Part shown: in pieces, positions 24,437-32,776 of the stretch | Numbering within the stretch: position 1 is the first letter of the stretch | Layout: each line of letters starts with the position of its first letter | Assembly (NCBI RefSeq): GCF_003627815.1 | Contig: NZ_CP032698.1 | Span: 7,130,001 to 7,194,000, forward strand | DNA from: Streptomyces hundungensis | GTDB taxonomy: Bacteria > Actinomycetota > Actinomycetes > Streptomycetales > Streptomycetaceae | DNA: 64,000 nucleotides | Direction: 5' to 3' | The notes under the pieces: generated by a model | Seen by the model: the letters and a program-made list of their open reading frames with translations, nothing else | Databases searched by the model: none | What the model was told of the DNA's origin: nothing | Program-made: the position numbers and the translations under genes

Positions 24437-25222
24437 ATGACGGACGAGACGACCCCGGCGGTACGCAGCGAACGCAACGGCCCGGTCACCACGGTGATCC
24501 TCTCGCGTCCCCGGGCGCGCAACGCGGTGGACGGCCCCACCGCCCGGGCGCTCGCCGAAGCCTTCCGCGCCTTCGAGGCGGACGAACGGGCGGCGGTCGC
24601 GGTGCTCTGGGGCGAGGGCGGCACGTTCTGTGCGGGCGCCGACCTCAAGGCGATCGGCACCGAACGCGGCAACACGGTGACCGAGGACAGCGACGGGCCG
24701 ATGGGCCCCACCCGGCTGCGGCTCTCCAAACCGGTGATCGCGGCCGTGGCCGGGCACGCGGTGGCGGGCGGCCTCGAACTCGCCCTCTGGTGCGATCTGC
24801 GCGTGATGGAGGAGGACGCCGTGTTCGGGGTGTTCTGCCGCCGCTGGGGCGTCCCCCTGATCGACGGCGGGACGGTACGCCTCCCACGGCTGATCGGAGC
24901 CGGCCGCGCCATGGACCTCGTCCTCACGGGGCGGCCGGTGGACGCGGCCGAGGCGCACGCCATCGGCCTCGCCGACCGGGTCGTGCCGCCCACGACCGCG
25001 CGCGCCCGGGCCGAACGGCTGGCCGCGGAGATCGCCGCGTTCCCCCAGACATGTCTGCGTCACGATCGGATGTCGCTGCTCGAACAGGAGGGCCTCGGCG
25101 AAACCGAGGCGCTGCTGGGCGAGGTGCGGCACGGCGTCCACGCACTGGCCGAGGCGGCCGAGGGCGCCGCGCGGTTCGCGGCGGGGGCCGGTCGGCACGG
25201 AACCTTCGACAACACCGCCTGA
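24437..25222 (+). CDS. enoyl-CoA hydratase/isomerase (crotonase) family protein
   Basis: 261 residues from MTDETTPAVRSERNG. Crotonase features: the first oxyanion-hole segment GGTFCAGADLKAIG, the second IAAVAGHAVAGGLELALWCDLRVMEEDA, then FCRRWGVPLIDGGTVRLPRLIG, the position of the usual second catalytic acid. It probably acts on an acyl-CoA. No other beta-oxidation gene is adjacent, so the substrate is unknown. It converges on a GNAT gene 24 bases away. Confidence 0.93.
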   Translation: MTDETTPAVRSERNGPVTTVILSRPRARNAVDGPTARALAEAFRAFEADERAAVAVLWGEGGTFCAGADLKAIGTERGNTVTEDSDGPMGPTRLRLSKPVIAAVAGHAVAGGLELALWCDLRVMEEDAVFGVFCRRWGVPLIDGGTVRLPRLIGAGRAMDLVLTGRPVDAAEAHAIGLADRVVPPTTARARAERLAAEIAAFPQTCLRHDRMSLLEQEGLGETEALLGEVRHGVHALAEAAEGAARFAAGAGRHGTFDNTA

Positions 25223-25246
25223 ATCAGGGCCTGTTGGGGCCGTGAG

Positions 25247-26047
25247 CTACGCCCGGCGGATGTACGGCGTCGTCAGCGTGAGCGGGACGAAGCCGAGGCG
25301 GCGCAGGATGGGGCGGCTCCGGTCCGAGGCGTCGACCTGGAGATAGCGGCAGCCCCGCTCGGCGGCGACCCGGGTGCGATACGCGATCAGGGCACGGTAG
25401 ATGCCCCGGCCGCGCCACTCGGGCAGGGTGCCGCCGCCCCACAGACTGGCGAACTCCGTACCGGGATGGACCTCCATGCGCGCCGCGCTCACCGGCACCT
25501 CCCCGGCCATCGCGACGACCGCCGTGACGGTCTCGGGGGCCTGGATGAACTGGGCGAGCAGGCGCTCCCCGACGCGGGCCGAGCCCGGGCCGAAGGCGCC
25601 GTCGTGGACACGGGTCATCAGGGCCACCCCGGCCTCGTCGACGACCGGGCGCAGGGTGATACCGGCCGGGGGCTCGACATCGAGGGGGAGGTCAGCGACC
25701 CGCGCGACCATCACGGTCTCCTCGGGCTCGGCCTCGAACCCGGCTGCCGCCAGCCGCAGGCCGAGGTCGCTCGGGCGGTCGTGGGCGTACAGCTTCCACT
25801 CGAACTCGTTGCCCAGCGCGGCGAAGTGGCGTACCTGCGCCGCGATTTCGGCGTCCGCGCTCGACGCGGTCAGGTCGGACCAGAGGATGCCGTTCCACAC
25901 GGGGGCGGGACCCACCTGCCGTAGGACGTCGCCGGACCGCTCGACCGTGGCGCCCGGTCCGTCCGGCAGGGCGTGCTGCCGCATCTGCCGGTCGAAGACC
26001 GCGAGCAGTTCGTCATCGGGGGCGCCGGCCGGCGCGTCGGTGTGCAT
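25247..26047 (-). CDS. GNAT family N-acetyltransferase
   Basis: 266 residues. The acetyl-CoA-binding motif A is GGGTLPEWRGRGIYRALIAYRTRVAAERGCRYLQVDA in the last third, ending LRRLGFVPL. The first 130 residues form a degenerate N-terminal half, as in double-GNAT proteins. The substrate is unknown. Upstream of its start is a 33-bp degenerate tandem repeat. Confidence 0.88.
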   Translation of the reverse strand: MHTDAPAGAPDDELLAVFDRQMRQHALPDGPGATVERSGDVLRQVGPAPVWNGILWSDLTASSADAEIAAQVRHFAALGNEFEWKLYAHDRPSDLGLRLAAAGFEAEPEETVMVARVADLPLDVEPPAGITLRPVVDEAGVALMTRVHDGAFGPGSARVGERLLAQFIQAPETVTAVVAMAGEVPVSAARMEVHPGTEFASLWGGGTLPEWRGRGIYRALIAYRTRVAAERGCRYLQVDASDRSRPILRRLGFVPLTLTTPYIRRA

Positions 26048-26072
26048 CCGGCCACTCCACCAGCGGGCGCGG

Positions 26073-26202
26073 GACGCGGCAACCGAATAGACGCGGCGAG
26101 GAAGAGACCCGGCGACCGAATGGACACGGCGAGGACGAGACGCGGCTACCGAAGACGCGGCGAGGAAGAGGCGCGGCGACCGCGTAGACGCGGCGACCGA
26201 AG
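26073..26202. repeat. degenerate tandem repeat, about four copies of 31-33 bp
   Basis: Copies begin near 26073, 26106, 26139 and 26170, each a variant of GACGCGGCNACCGAATAGAC followed by GCGGCGAGGAAGA. It occupies the gap upstream of the GNAT gene. No coding capacity is supported. Confidence 0.75.
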
Positions 26203-26211
26203 GGGGTCGGC

Positions 26212-26409
26212 TCAGGTCCGCGGCTTCGAGACGGCTCCCGCGGCGAGCGGGGTCGTCTCACCCACCGCGGCGGCCCAGTCGGCGAGCAGCCGCTCGTACT
26301 CCTCGGCGGGCCACTGCCCGTCCGCGCCGTCGACGAGCGCACGGATGGCGTCGTTGGCGGCATCCGCGTCGGACGGCGTGGGGCCGGGACGCTCGGAGGA
26401 GGAAGACAT
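26212..26409 (-). CDS. small protein, paralogue of the next gene
   Basis: 65 residues. The second half, GADGQWPAEEYERLLADWAAAVGETT, is closely similar to the neighbouring 58-residue protein (SDGRLSPDEEERYHGLLVEWAAAVRDNT). TAGCCT six bases before the ATG indicates a leaderless transcript. There is no membrane segment or cysteine. I do not recognise the family; a short acidic helical protein is all that can be said. Confidence 0.72.
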   Translation of the reverse strand: MSSSSERPGPTPSDADAANDAIRALVDGADGQWPAEEYERLLADWAAAVGETTPLAAGAVSKPRT

Positions 26410-26525
26410 GTGACCAGGCTACGGGTCCGGTCGGACATTCGGCCCGTCCGAACCGTCGAAGCCCAGGTGGGAGCGGTGCGAGGTGGTCAAGGTCACAGCC
26501 GGGGGGATGTTTGGAGCGGCGTACG

Positions 26526-26702
26526 TCACGCTGCCTGGGCGGTGTTGTCGCGTACGGCGGCGGCCCATTCGACCAGGAGCCCGTGGTAGCGCTCCTCCTC
26601 ATCGGGCGAGAGGCGGCCGTCGGACTGCTCCCACAGCGAGCGGATCTCCGCGTTCACCACGTCGGCAGGGCGAAGGGAACGGCAGTCGTAAGTCGGGGGC
26701 AT
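26526..26702 (-). CDS. small protein, paralogue of the preceding gene
   Basis: 58 residues, MPPTYDCRSLRPADVVNAEI at the start, then a helix-rich half resembling its 65-residue neighbour on the same strand (shared pattern: Asp-Gly, two to four residues, Glu-Glu, about six residues, Trp-Ala-Ala-Ala-Val). TAGGCT six bases before the ATG is again leaderless. Both genes have their own promoter, so this is a local duplication rather than an operon. Function unknown. Confidence 0.72.
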   Translation of the reverse strand: MPPTYDCRSLRPADVVNAEIRSLWEQSDGRLSPDEEERYHGLLVEWAAAVRDNTAQAA

Positions 26703-26922
26703 GGGACAAGCCTACGGCCATGAGGTGACCCACCGCCACGGAGTAGGAACTCTCAGCCAACATGAGGCAGTTGACGGGCGCGGAGCGGCGGTTGCGCAGG
26801 GGGCCGGGAACGGGAACCGGACGGCGAGAACCGGACACGCGGCGCGTCGCCCACGACAACTGACCGGCGCCACCGAGGCGTTGTCCCCCACGGGGACGGG
26901 CGCCGCCGCCTATCCTCGCGCA

Positions 26923-27300
26923 ATGGAGCAGAGCGAGGTTCTCAAGCGAGTGATCGGCATTCTCACCGAGGCCGGGGACTACCGCCGCCGCATCGAACAG
27001 GACGAGGAACGGGGATCCCGCAACACGGAGATCGGCATCGTGACCGCCCTGCTGAACGAGACGATGCCGCACATCGAGATCCCGGCCGACGCGACGCCGC
27101 AGGAGATGGCGACCCTGGTGGCGCGCGAGGTCGGCGGGGCCATCCAGCAGCTCGTGGCCGCCTTCAGCCTTGCGTTCGTGGCCCTCGCCCAGGTCCATGA
27201 CTCCGGCGAGCAGGACGTGTCGTCGGCCGATGTGTTGCAGGACCTGGCGCTGCGCGCCGAGGAGGCCAAGGGGGACGGACCGCAGACGTCGCGGGAGTGA
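26923..27300 (+). CDS. conserved-looking hypothetical helical protein
   Basis: 125 residues from MEQSEVLKRVIGILTEAGDYRRRIEQDEERG. TATCCT six bases before this ATG supports it over the much longer frame that runs into the upstream divergent promoter. It is acidic and predicted mostly helical; there is no signal peptide, membrane segment or known motif. It is divergent from the small-protein pair and converges on uppP. Confidence 0.7.
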   Translation: MEQSEVLKRVIGILTEAGDYRRRIEQDEERGSRNTEIGIVTALLNETMPHIEIPADATPQEMATLVAREVGGAIQQLVAAFSLAFVALAQVHDSGEQDVSSADVLQDLALRAEEAKGDGPQTSRE

Positions 27301-27330
27301 GCGCCTCGACCGCCGCCCCGCCGGGCCGGG

Positions 27331-28203
27331 TCAGAGCCCGCCGCCCGCGTCCGGGGCGAGGGTGCCGACGGCGATGAGGACGAACAGGGCGATGCCCAGC
27401 ACGATGCGGTAGACGACGAACGGCATGAAGCTCTTGGTCGAGATGAACGTCATGAACCAGGCGATGACCGCGTAGCCCACCGCGAAGGCGATGACCGCGG
27501 CGACCAGGGTGGGCAGCAGGGGGGCCTGCCCGGGGCCGCCCGCGTCCTTCAACTCGAAGACCCCGGACGCCAGGACGGCCGGGACGGCGAGCAGGAACGA
27601 GTAACGGGCCGCCGCCTCGCAGGTGTAGCCCATCAGCAGGCCGCCACTGATGGTGGCACCCGAGCGCGAGACGCCCGGGATGAGCGCCATGGCCTGGCAG
27701 ATGCCGTAGATCAGACCGTCCCGGGTGCCGAGTTCGCGCAGCGACTTGCGTTCCCTGGCGGCGCGGTGGCGGCCGCCCGACTCGTCACGGGCCGCCAGGC
27801 GGTCGGCGATGCCGAGCACGACGCCCATCGCGACCAGGGTGGTGGCGATCACCCGCAGATCGCGGAACGAGGTGTCGATCTGGTGCTTGAGGACGATGCC
27901 GAGCACCCCGATCGGGATCGAGCCGACGATGACCAGCCAGCCCATCCGCGCATCGGGGTCGGCGCGCAGGGAGCGGTCGGTGAGCGAGCGGAACCAGGCC
28001 GAGACGATCCGCGCGATGTCGGAGCGGAAGTAGATGAGCACGGCCGTCTCGGTGCCGATCTGAGTGATCGCGGTGAACGCCGGCCCCGGATCCTGCCACC
28101 CCGCGAAGGCGGCGGTCAGCCGCAGATGAGCGCTGGAGGAGATCGGCAGGAACTCCGTAAGACCCTGGACGAGCCCGAGTATGAACGATTCGAACCAAGA
28201 CAT
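27331..28203 (-). CDS. uppP: undecaprenyl-diphosphatase (BacA/UppP)
   Basis: 290 residues from MSWFESFILGLVQGLTEFLP; in-frame ATGs 5 and 39 codons earlier are less typical. Signature regions: QGLTEFLPISSSAHL near the N-terminus (Glu and Ser active-site motif) and GVSRSGATISGGLLMGY in the middle. About eight membrane helices. It recycles undecaprenyl diphosphate to the monophosphate carrier for cell-wall synthesis and confers bacitracin tolerance. A perfect AT-rich inverted repeat lies 117 bases upstream. Confidence 0.93.
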   Translation of the reverse strand: MSWFESFILGLVQGLTEFLPISSSAHLRLTAAFAGWQDPGPAFTAITQIGTETAVLIYFRSDIARIVSAWFRSLTDRSLRADPDARMGWLVIVGSIPIGVLGIVLKHQIDTSFRDLRVIATTLVAMGVVLGIADRLAARDESGGRHRAARERKSLRELGTRDGLIYGICQAMALIPGVSRSGATISGGLLMGYTCEAAARYSFLLAVPAVLASGVFELKDAGGPGQAPLLPTLVAAVIAFAVGYAVIAWFMTFISTKSFMPFVVYRIVLGIALFVLIAVGTLAPDAGGGL

Positions 28204-28319
28204 GGGGTGCTGCGCCATCCAAGGGGGGTCGGGGTCACGGCCGTTGGGCACGCCGAGGACCCGCCGGAACCCCGGGGCGGCCGTCGGCCCCCCGGTGATC
28301 TCGCGCGGATCGAGGGGCA

Positions 28320-28341
28320 CGTTAACGAGCCCGGGTTAACG
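28320..28341. promoter_or_regulatory. inverted repeat upstream of uppP
   Basis: CGTTAAC (28320-28326) and GTTAACG (28335-28341), perfect, eight-base centre, unusually AT-rich for this genome. It lies between uppP and the upstream membrane-protein gene. It may be an operator or the end of a transcript; neither can be decided. Confidence 0.35.
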
Positions 28342-28444
28342 GAGGGTTGATGCCGTGCGGCCTGTGGGCATCCCGCCCGGCGCATCCCGCCCAGCCGCCC
28401 CTCCGGCTGAGGCACGACCCGTCCCCGACGGGCCCGCCCCGCCC

Positions 28445-29149
28445 CTACCGCTTGCGCAACGCCTGTCGCTTGCGCCAGGCGACCGTCGCGGCCGCGGCGC
28501 CGCTCAGGACGATGAAGCCCATCGCGATCAGAAAGGCGGGCGAGGTCGGTGACGAGGCGCTGCCACCGGCGACGACGTAGGCGAGGGTGTTGGGCACCGA
28601 GCCGAGCCCCGTCGCCAGGAGGAAGGGCGCCCAGCCCATGCGCGAGACCGCCGCACAGTAGTTGGCGGCGGCGAACGGCACGCCGGGGAAGAGCCGGATC
28701 GCCATCATCGAGCGGAACCCGTGCCGGGACAATTGGCCGTCCGCGGCCTTCAGCCAGCGCCCGCGTACCAGCGGCCGCAGCGCGTCCTGGCCCAGCACCC
28801 GGCCGAGACCGAACGCGATGCCCGCGCCCAGGACCGTGCCCACCAGCGACGACACGAACCCGGCCGAGGTGGCGAAGAGGGCACCGGCCGCCAGGTTGAG
28901 GATCGGGCGCGGTACGAACGCCGCGGCGCACAGCCCGTACGCCAGCGCGAACAGGGCCACCGCTCCGGCACCGCCCAGCTGGGGCGGCCAGCCGTCGGCG
29001 AGCAGCCGCTGCGGCTGGAGCACCAGCACGGCGCTCCCCGCGGCCGCGAGCACCACCACGAGCAGCGTCAGTCTCGACCACGGCGAGAGCAGTGCTCTCC
29101 CGCAGCGTGCGGCGAGACCGGACGTGGACCGGGCGGCGGGCTGGAACAT
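28445..29149 (-). CDS. TVP38/TMEM64 family membrane protein
   Basis: 234 residues from MFQPAARSTSG; TACTCT six bases upstream makes this a leaderless start. Five to six hydrophobic helices surround the family core FALAYGLCAAAFVPRPILNLAAGALFG-like segment and RLFPGVPFAAANYCAAVSRM, the SNARE-associated/DedA-like fold. Bacterial relatives are implicated in membrane lipid (for example undecaprenyl phosphate) translocation. The neighbouring uppP on the same strand fits such a role, by inference. Confidence 0.87.
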   Translation of the reverse strand: MFQPAARSTSGLAARCGRALLSPWSRLTLLVVVLAAAGSAVLVLQPQRLLADGWPPQLGGAGAVALFALAYGLCAAAFVPRPILNLAAGALFATSAGFVSSLVGTVLGAGIAFGLGRVLGQDALRPLVRGRWLKAADGQLSRHGFRSMMAIRLFPGVPFAAANYCAAVSRMGWAPFLLATGLGSVPNTLAYVVAGGSASSPTSPAFLIAMGFIVLSGAAAATVAWRKRQALRKR

Positions 29150-29206
29150 CCGGGGAGAGTAACCGACAAAGGCCCTCGCGCGCCGTAAGCGACGTCCCGG
29201 ACGACC

Positions 29207-29289
29207 TCCCGCACAGCGTCCCGCACGACGCCCGCACGGCACCCCGCACGACGCCCGCACGGCATCCCGCACCAAGTCCCGCACCCCGT
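29207..29289. repeat. short direct repeats of about 12/24 bp
   Basis: CCCGCACGACGCCCGCACGG occurs twice in tandem (24-base period) within a run of CCCGCAC-based 12-mers between the divergent TVP38-like and AlkD-like genes. Confidence 0.6.
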
Positions 29290-29315
29290 CCGCGTACCGT
29301 GCGTACGGTGACTCC

Positions 29316-30014
29316 ATGACCCCTCGCGCACCCCACAGCCCGCTCGCCGACGACGTCCTCGCGCGCCTGGTGCGGGTGTATCCCGAGGGCGGGGACCCCC
29401 ACCGGGCCGGCGAGATGGTCGCGTACATGAAGGGCGTCGCGCCCTTCCTCGGCATCCGCAGCCCCGAGCGCCGCGCGCTGTCGCGAACCGTGCTGGACGG
29501 CCTGGCGAAGCCCGCCGAGGCGGACTGCGCGGCCGTGGCGCTGCGGTGCTGGGCGCTTGAGGAGCGTGAGTACCACTACTTCGCGGTGGACTATCTGCGC
29601 CGGTACGTCCGGGTCTGTTCGTCCGCGTTCCTGCCGGTCGCCCGGCACCTCGTCGTCACCACCTCGTGGTGGGACACCGTCGACCACCTCGCGGCCCATG
29701 TCGTCGGCCCGCTCGTCGCCGCCGACGCCGAGCTGGCCGGCGTGATGGACCGGTGGATCGACGACGACGACCTCTGGCTCGCCCGCACCGCCCTGCTCCA
29801 CCAGCTCACCTACAAGGAACGCACCGACGCCAACCGCCTCTTCGACTACTGCCTGCGCCGCGCGGCGCACCCCGACTTCTTCATCCGCAAGGCCATCGGC
29901 TGGAGCCTGCGCGAGTACGCCAAGAGCGACCCCGGCGCGGTCCGCGCCTTCGTGGCGGCGGAGGGCGAACGGCTGTCCCCGCTGTCCGTGCGCGAGGCGC
30001 TCAAGAACCTGTGA
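29316..30014 (+). CDS. AlkD-like DNA alkylation repair protein
   Basis: 232 residues of HEAT-like helical repeats. It has the AlkD-type motifs GIRSPERRALSR, EEREYHYFAVDYLRRY, SWWDTVDHLAAHVVG and FIRKAIGWSLREYAKSDPGAVRAFV. The last two contain the Trp and Asp residues that line the DNA-binding face in the AlkD family. It removes bulky or cationic alkylated bases without base flipping. TACGGT six bases before the ATG suggests a leaderless transcript. Confidence 0.92.
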   Translation: MTPRAPHSPLADDVLARLVRVYPEGGDPHRAGEMVAYMKGVAPFLGIRSPERRALSRTVLDGLAKPAEADCAAVALRCWALEEREYHYFAVDYLRRYVRVCSSAFLPVARHLVVTTSWWDTVDHLAAHVVGPLVAADAELAGVMDRWIDDDDLWLARTALLHQLTYKERTDANRLFDYCLRRAAHPDFFIRKAIGWSLREYAKSDPGAVRAFVAAEGERLSPLSVREALKNL

Positions 30015-30053
30015 CGGGCGTCGGCCGCGCCAACTCCCGCCCTGAGAAAACCA

Positions 30054-30250
30054 TTCGACGCCCCCGCACCCGCCAGGGATGATCGGCGACATGTCCAGGT
30101 ACGCCTTCCTCACAGCGCCGTCCGCAGTCGCGGGCAGGCCGGAGGCTGCCGTCTGCACAGCGGTCGACGTCCTCGTGGCCGTGGCGCCCCTCGGCGGCGC
30201 CCGAAGCTGACCCTTCCCGGACATTCCGGCGGACCCCGCACGGGGAGGGT
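30054..30250 (+). promoter_or_regulatory. EF-Tu leader: possible 39-codon ORF and hairpins
   Basis: TTCGAC (30054-30059), 18 bases, GATGAT (30078-30083) lies seven bases before an ATG at 30091. That ATG opens a 39-codon ORF ending at 30210. Its stop codon abuts a structured segment: CCGGA (30217-30221) pairs with TCCGG (30225-30229). An outer pairing of ACCCTTCCC (30210-30218) with GGGGAGGGT (30242-30250) has one mismatch. EF-Tu starts 98 bases past the stop. Confidence 0.4.
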
Positions 30251-30307
30251 CGGCCGGATCCAGGGGTCCCAGCTCAGTTCCGCGACCACGCGAGGGACAA
30301 CTCAGCC

Positions 30308-31498
30308 ATGCCCAAGACGGCATACGTACGCACCAAGCCCCACCTCAACATCGGCACCATGGGCCATGTCGACCACGGCAAGACCACCCTGACCGCCGCC
30401 ATCACCAAAGTGCTCGCCGAGCGCGAGGGCGGCACCACCACCCGGTACGTCTCCTTCGACCGGATCGACCGGGCCCCGGAGGAGGCCGCCCGCGGCATCA
30501 CCATCAACATCGCGCACGTCGAGTACGAGACCGACACCCGCCACTACGCGCACGTCGACATGCCGGGCCACGCCGACTACGTCAAGAACATGGTCACCGG
30601 CGCCGCCCAACTGGACGGGGCGATCCTCGTGGTCTCCGCGCTCGACGGGATCATGCCGCAGACCGCGGAGCACGTCCTGCTCGCCCGCCAGGTGGGTGTG
30701 GACCACATCGTGGTCGCGCTCAACAAGGCGGACGCCGTCGACGACGGCGAGGACGCGGTGCTCACCGACCTGGTCGAGCTGGAGGTGCGCGAGCTGCTCT
30801 CCGCGCACGGCTACGGAGGCGACGGCGTGCCCGTGGTGCGGGTCTCGGGGCTCAAGGCCCTTGAGGGCGAGCCGCGTTGGACCGAGGCGATCGGCGCGCT
30901 GCTCGACGCGGTGGACACCTATGTGCCGCTGCCCGAGCGGTATGTGGACGCGCCGTTCCTGCTGCCGGTGGAGAACGTGCTCACCATCACGGGCCGCGGC
31001 ACCGTCGTCACCGGAGCCGTCGAGCGCGGCACGGTACGCGTCGGCGACCGGGTGCGGGTCCTGGGCGCGGAGGTCGAGTCCGTGGTCATCGGCCTTGAGA
31101 CGTTCGGCAAGCCCATGGACTCGGCGCAGGCCGGCGACAACGTCGCGCTGCTCCTGCGCGGGGTGGCGCGCGACGCGGTCCGCCGTGGTCACGTGGTCGC
31201 CGAGCCCGGCAGCGTCACGCCCAGCCGGAGGTTCACCGCGCAGGTGTACGTCCTGTCGACGCGCGAGGGGGGTCGTGCCACGCCCATCGCCACGGGCTAC
31301 CGTCCGCAGTTCTACATCCGTACCGCGGACGTGGTCGGGGACGTGGACCTCGGGGAGCTCGCGGTGGCCCGGCCCGGCGACACGGTCACCATGACGGTGG
31401 AGCTCGGCCGTGACATGGCCCTGGAGCCGGGCCTCGGCTTCGCCATCCGGGAGGGGGGCCGCACGGTGGGCGCCGGAACCATCGCCACCCTCCTGTAA
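30308..31498 (+). CDS. tuf3: elongation factor Tu, second-copy (tuf3-like) type
   Basis: 396 residues with all three EF-Tu domains. GTPase motifs: GHVDHGKT (residues 19-26), [13 protein letters not shown] and NKAD. Canonical EF-Tu has Cys where this protein has Met in DxPGH and Cys in NKCD, so it is a divergent paralogue. No rpsL-rpsG-fusA context surrounds it; the gene stands alone. Streptomyces tuf3-type genes are reported to be starvation-responsive. The symbol is by analogy. A structured leader with a possible short ORF precedes it. Confidence 0.9.
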   Translation: MPKTAYVRTKPHLNIGTMGHVDHGKTTLTAAITKVLAEREGGTTTRYVSFDRIDRAPEEAARGITINIAHVEYETDTRHYAHVDMPGHADYVKNMVTGAAQLDGAILVVSALDGIMPQTAEHVLLARQVGVDHIVVALNKADAVDDGEDAVLTDLVELEVRELLSAHGYGGDGVPVVRVSGLKALEGEPRWTEAIGALLDAVDTYVPLPERYVDAPFLLPVENVLTITGRGTVVTGAVERGTVRVGDRVRVLGAEVESVVIGLETFGKPMDSAQAGDNVALLLRGVARDAVRRGHVVAEPGSVTPSRRFTAQVYVLSTREGGRATPIATGYRPQFYIRTADVVGDVDLGELAVARPGDTVTMTVELGRDMALEPGLGFAIREGGRTVGAGTIATLL

Positions 31499-31502
31499 CA
31501 AC

Positions 31503-31606
31503 CCCCTGGGGCTCCGCCCCAGACCCCAGGCGCGCTTGCCCACCCACCCGCCCGTGACGGGGGTTGGACAGCCCCGGGCCCCTGGGGCTCCGCCCCAGAC
31601 CCCGTA
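31503..31606 (+). terminator. repeated GC-hairpins after tuf3
   Basis: CTGGGGC-TCC-GCCCCAG hairpins occur twice, directly after the tuf3 stop and again near 31580-31596. This is a widespread Streptomyces intergenic element, placed to terminate tuf3. Confidence 0.7.
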
Positions 31607-31675
31607 TCGCGCCTTAAGGGCGCTCGTCCTCAATCGCCGGACAGGCTGAAGGTGCTGGCCAGCACCGAGCAGTTA

Positions 31676-31880
31676 AGGGGCGCGGGGAACTGCGCGCCCA
31701 GCCCCGCACGGCCCGCAGCCAAAAACGGGTTTCCAGGGGCGCGAGGAACTGCGCGAGAAGCGAGCACGGCCCGCACGGTGGAGGGGGTGCAGGGGCGCGG
31801 GAAACTGCGCGAGAAGCGAGCACGACCCGCACGGTGGAGGGGGTTTAGGGGCGCGGGGAACTGCGCGAAGCTTGGAGCCG
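31676..31880. repeat. four copies of a 56-59 bp Streptomyces intergenic repeat
   Basis: Copies start at 31676, 31735, 31791 and 31847, each beginning AGGGGCGCGGGGAACTGCGC or a close variant and, in the inner copies, continuing with GCACGGCCCGCACGGTGGAG. The CTCGTCCTCAATCGCCGGAC stretch before it is another common Streptomyces repeat. Together with the preceding hairpins it fills the 417-base gap after tuf3; no gene is supported there. Confidence 0.85.
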
Positions 31881-31915
31881 GGCAAGCTGCCGGCGGCCGG
31901 GCGCACAATGGGAGC

Positions 31916-32776
31916 GTGAACGACGACCACCGCTCCGCACCCATACCCGTAACCCGGGACGTCGACCAGGGCACAGCCAAACTGCTGCCCGACATCGACC
32001 GCGAGCGCGCCTGGCTGCTGACCGTGAACGGCGCCCCGCAGTCCTACGTCGACCTGGACGACCCCACCTACATCGAGTTCGAGTACGTACGCCGCCTCGC
32101 CCACGTCGTGGACTGCGCGGCAGAGGAGGGCGCCCCCCTGGACGTGCTGCACCTCGGCGGCGGCGCCCTCACCCTGCCCCGCTATGTCGCGGCGACGCGC
32201 CCCGGGTCGCGGCAGGACGTCGTGGAGGCCGACCGCGCGCTGCTCCAACTCGTCCGCGAGAAGCTGCCGTTGGCCCCGGGCATCGGGGTGACCCCGCACG
32301 CTGCGGACGCCCGGGCCTGGGCGCAGGCCGCCCCCGCCGCCTCCGTGGACCTGCTGATCGCGGACGTCTTCGGCGGCTCACGGGTGCCCGCGCACCTCAC
32401 CTCGGTCGAGTACGCCCGGGTCGCCGAGCGGGTCCTCAAGCCCGAAGGGATCTACGCGGCCAACCTCGCGGACGGCGCGCCGTTCACCTTCCTGCGCTCC
32501 CAACTCGCCACGTTCCAGGCCGTGTTCGCGGAGGTCGCACTCATCGCCGAGCCGTCGGTGCTGCGCGGGCGGCGGTTCGGGAACGCGGTACTGCTCGCCT
32601 CCCGGCATCCGCTGGACGTCGCGGCGCTGGCCCGGCGCACCGCGGGGGACGCCTTTCCCGCCCGGGTCGAGCACGGCGACGCGCTGCGCCGGTTCATCGC
32701 ACAGGCGCCGATGGTGGACGACACGGCCGCACGGCCCTCACCCGAGCCGCCCGAGGGCGCCTTCGGCATCGGCTGA
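31916..32776 (+). CDS. spermidine synthase-like methyltransferase-fold protein
   Basis: 286 residues from GTG. CACAAT lies six bases upstream and GGGAG overlaps the same interval. The frame continues far upstream through non-coding repeats and is not used. It has the Rossmann core of spermidine synthases: VLHLGGGALTLPRYVAATRPGS, VVEADRALLQLVRE and VDLLIADVFGG. No membrane domain is attached. True polyamine synthesis is doubtful, since many actinomycete members have unknown substrates. Its end overlaps the MFS gene by 39 bases. Confidence 0.85.
   Translation: MNDDHRSAPIPVTRDVDQGTAKLLPDIDRERAWLLTVNGAPQSYVDLDDPTYIEFEYVRRLAHVVDCAAEEGAPLDVLHLGGGALTLPRYVAATRPGSRQDVVEADRALLQLVREKLPLAPGIGVTPHAADARAWAQAAPAASVDLLIADVFGGSRVPAHLTSVEYARVAERVLKPEGIYAANLADGAPFTFLRSQLATFQAVFAEVALIAEPSVLRGRRFGNAVLLASRHPLDVAALARRTAGDAFPARVEHGDALRRFIAQAPMVDDTAARPSPEPPEGAFGIG

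Noticed and set aside
26073..26202. CRISPR-like repeats
   Set aside because: Degenerate direct tandem repeats without spacers.
28116..30323. 735-residue minus-strand open frame across uppP, TVP38 and alkD
   Set aside because: It crosses several supported genes in the wrong frame and shows no domain.
31652..31915. 88-codon extension of the spermidine-synthase-like frame
   Set aside because: It is encoded by the intergenic repeats; a promoter hexamer and ribosome site support the GTG at 31916.
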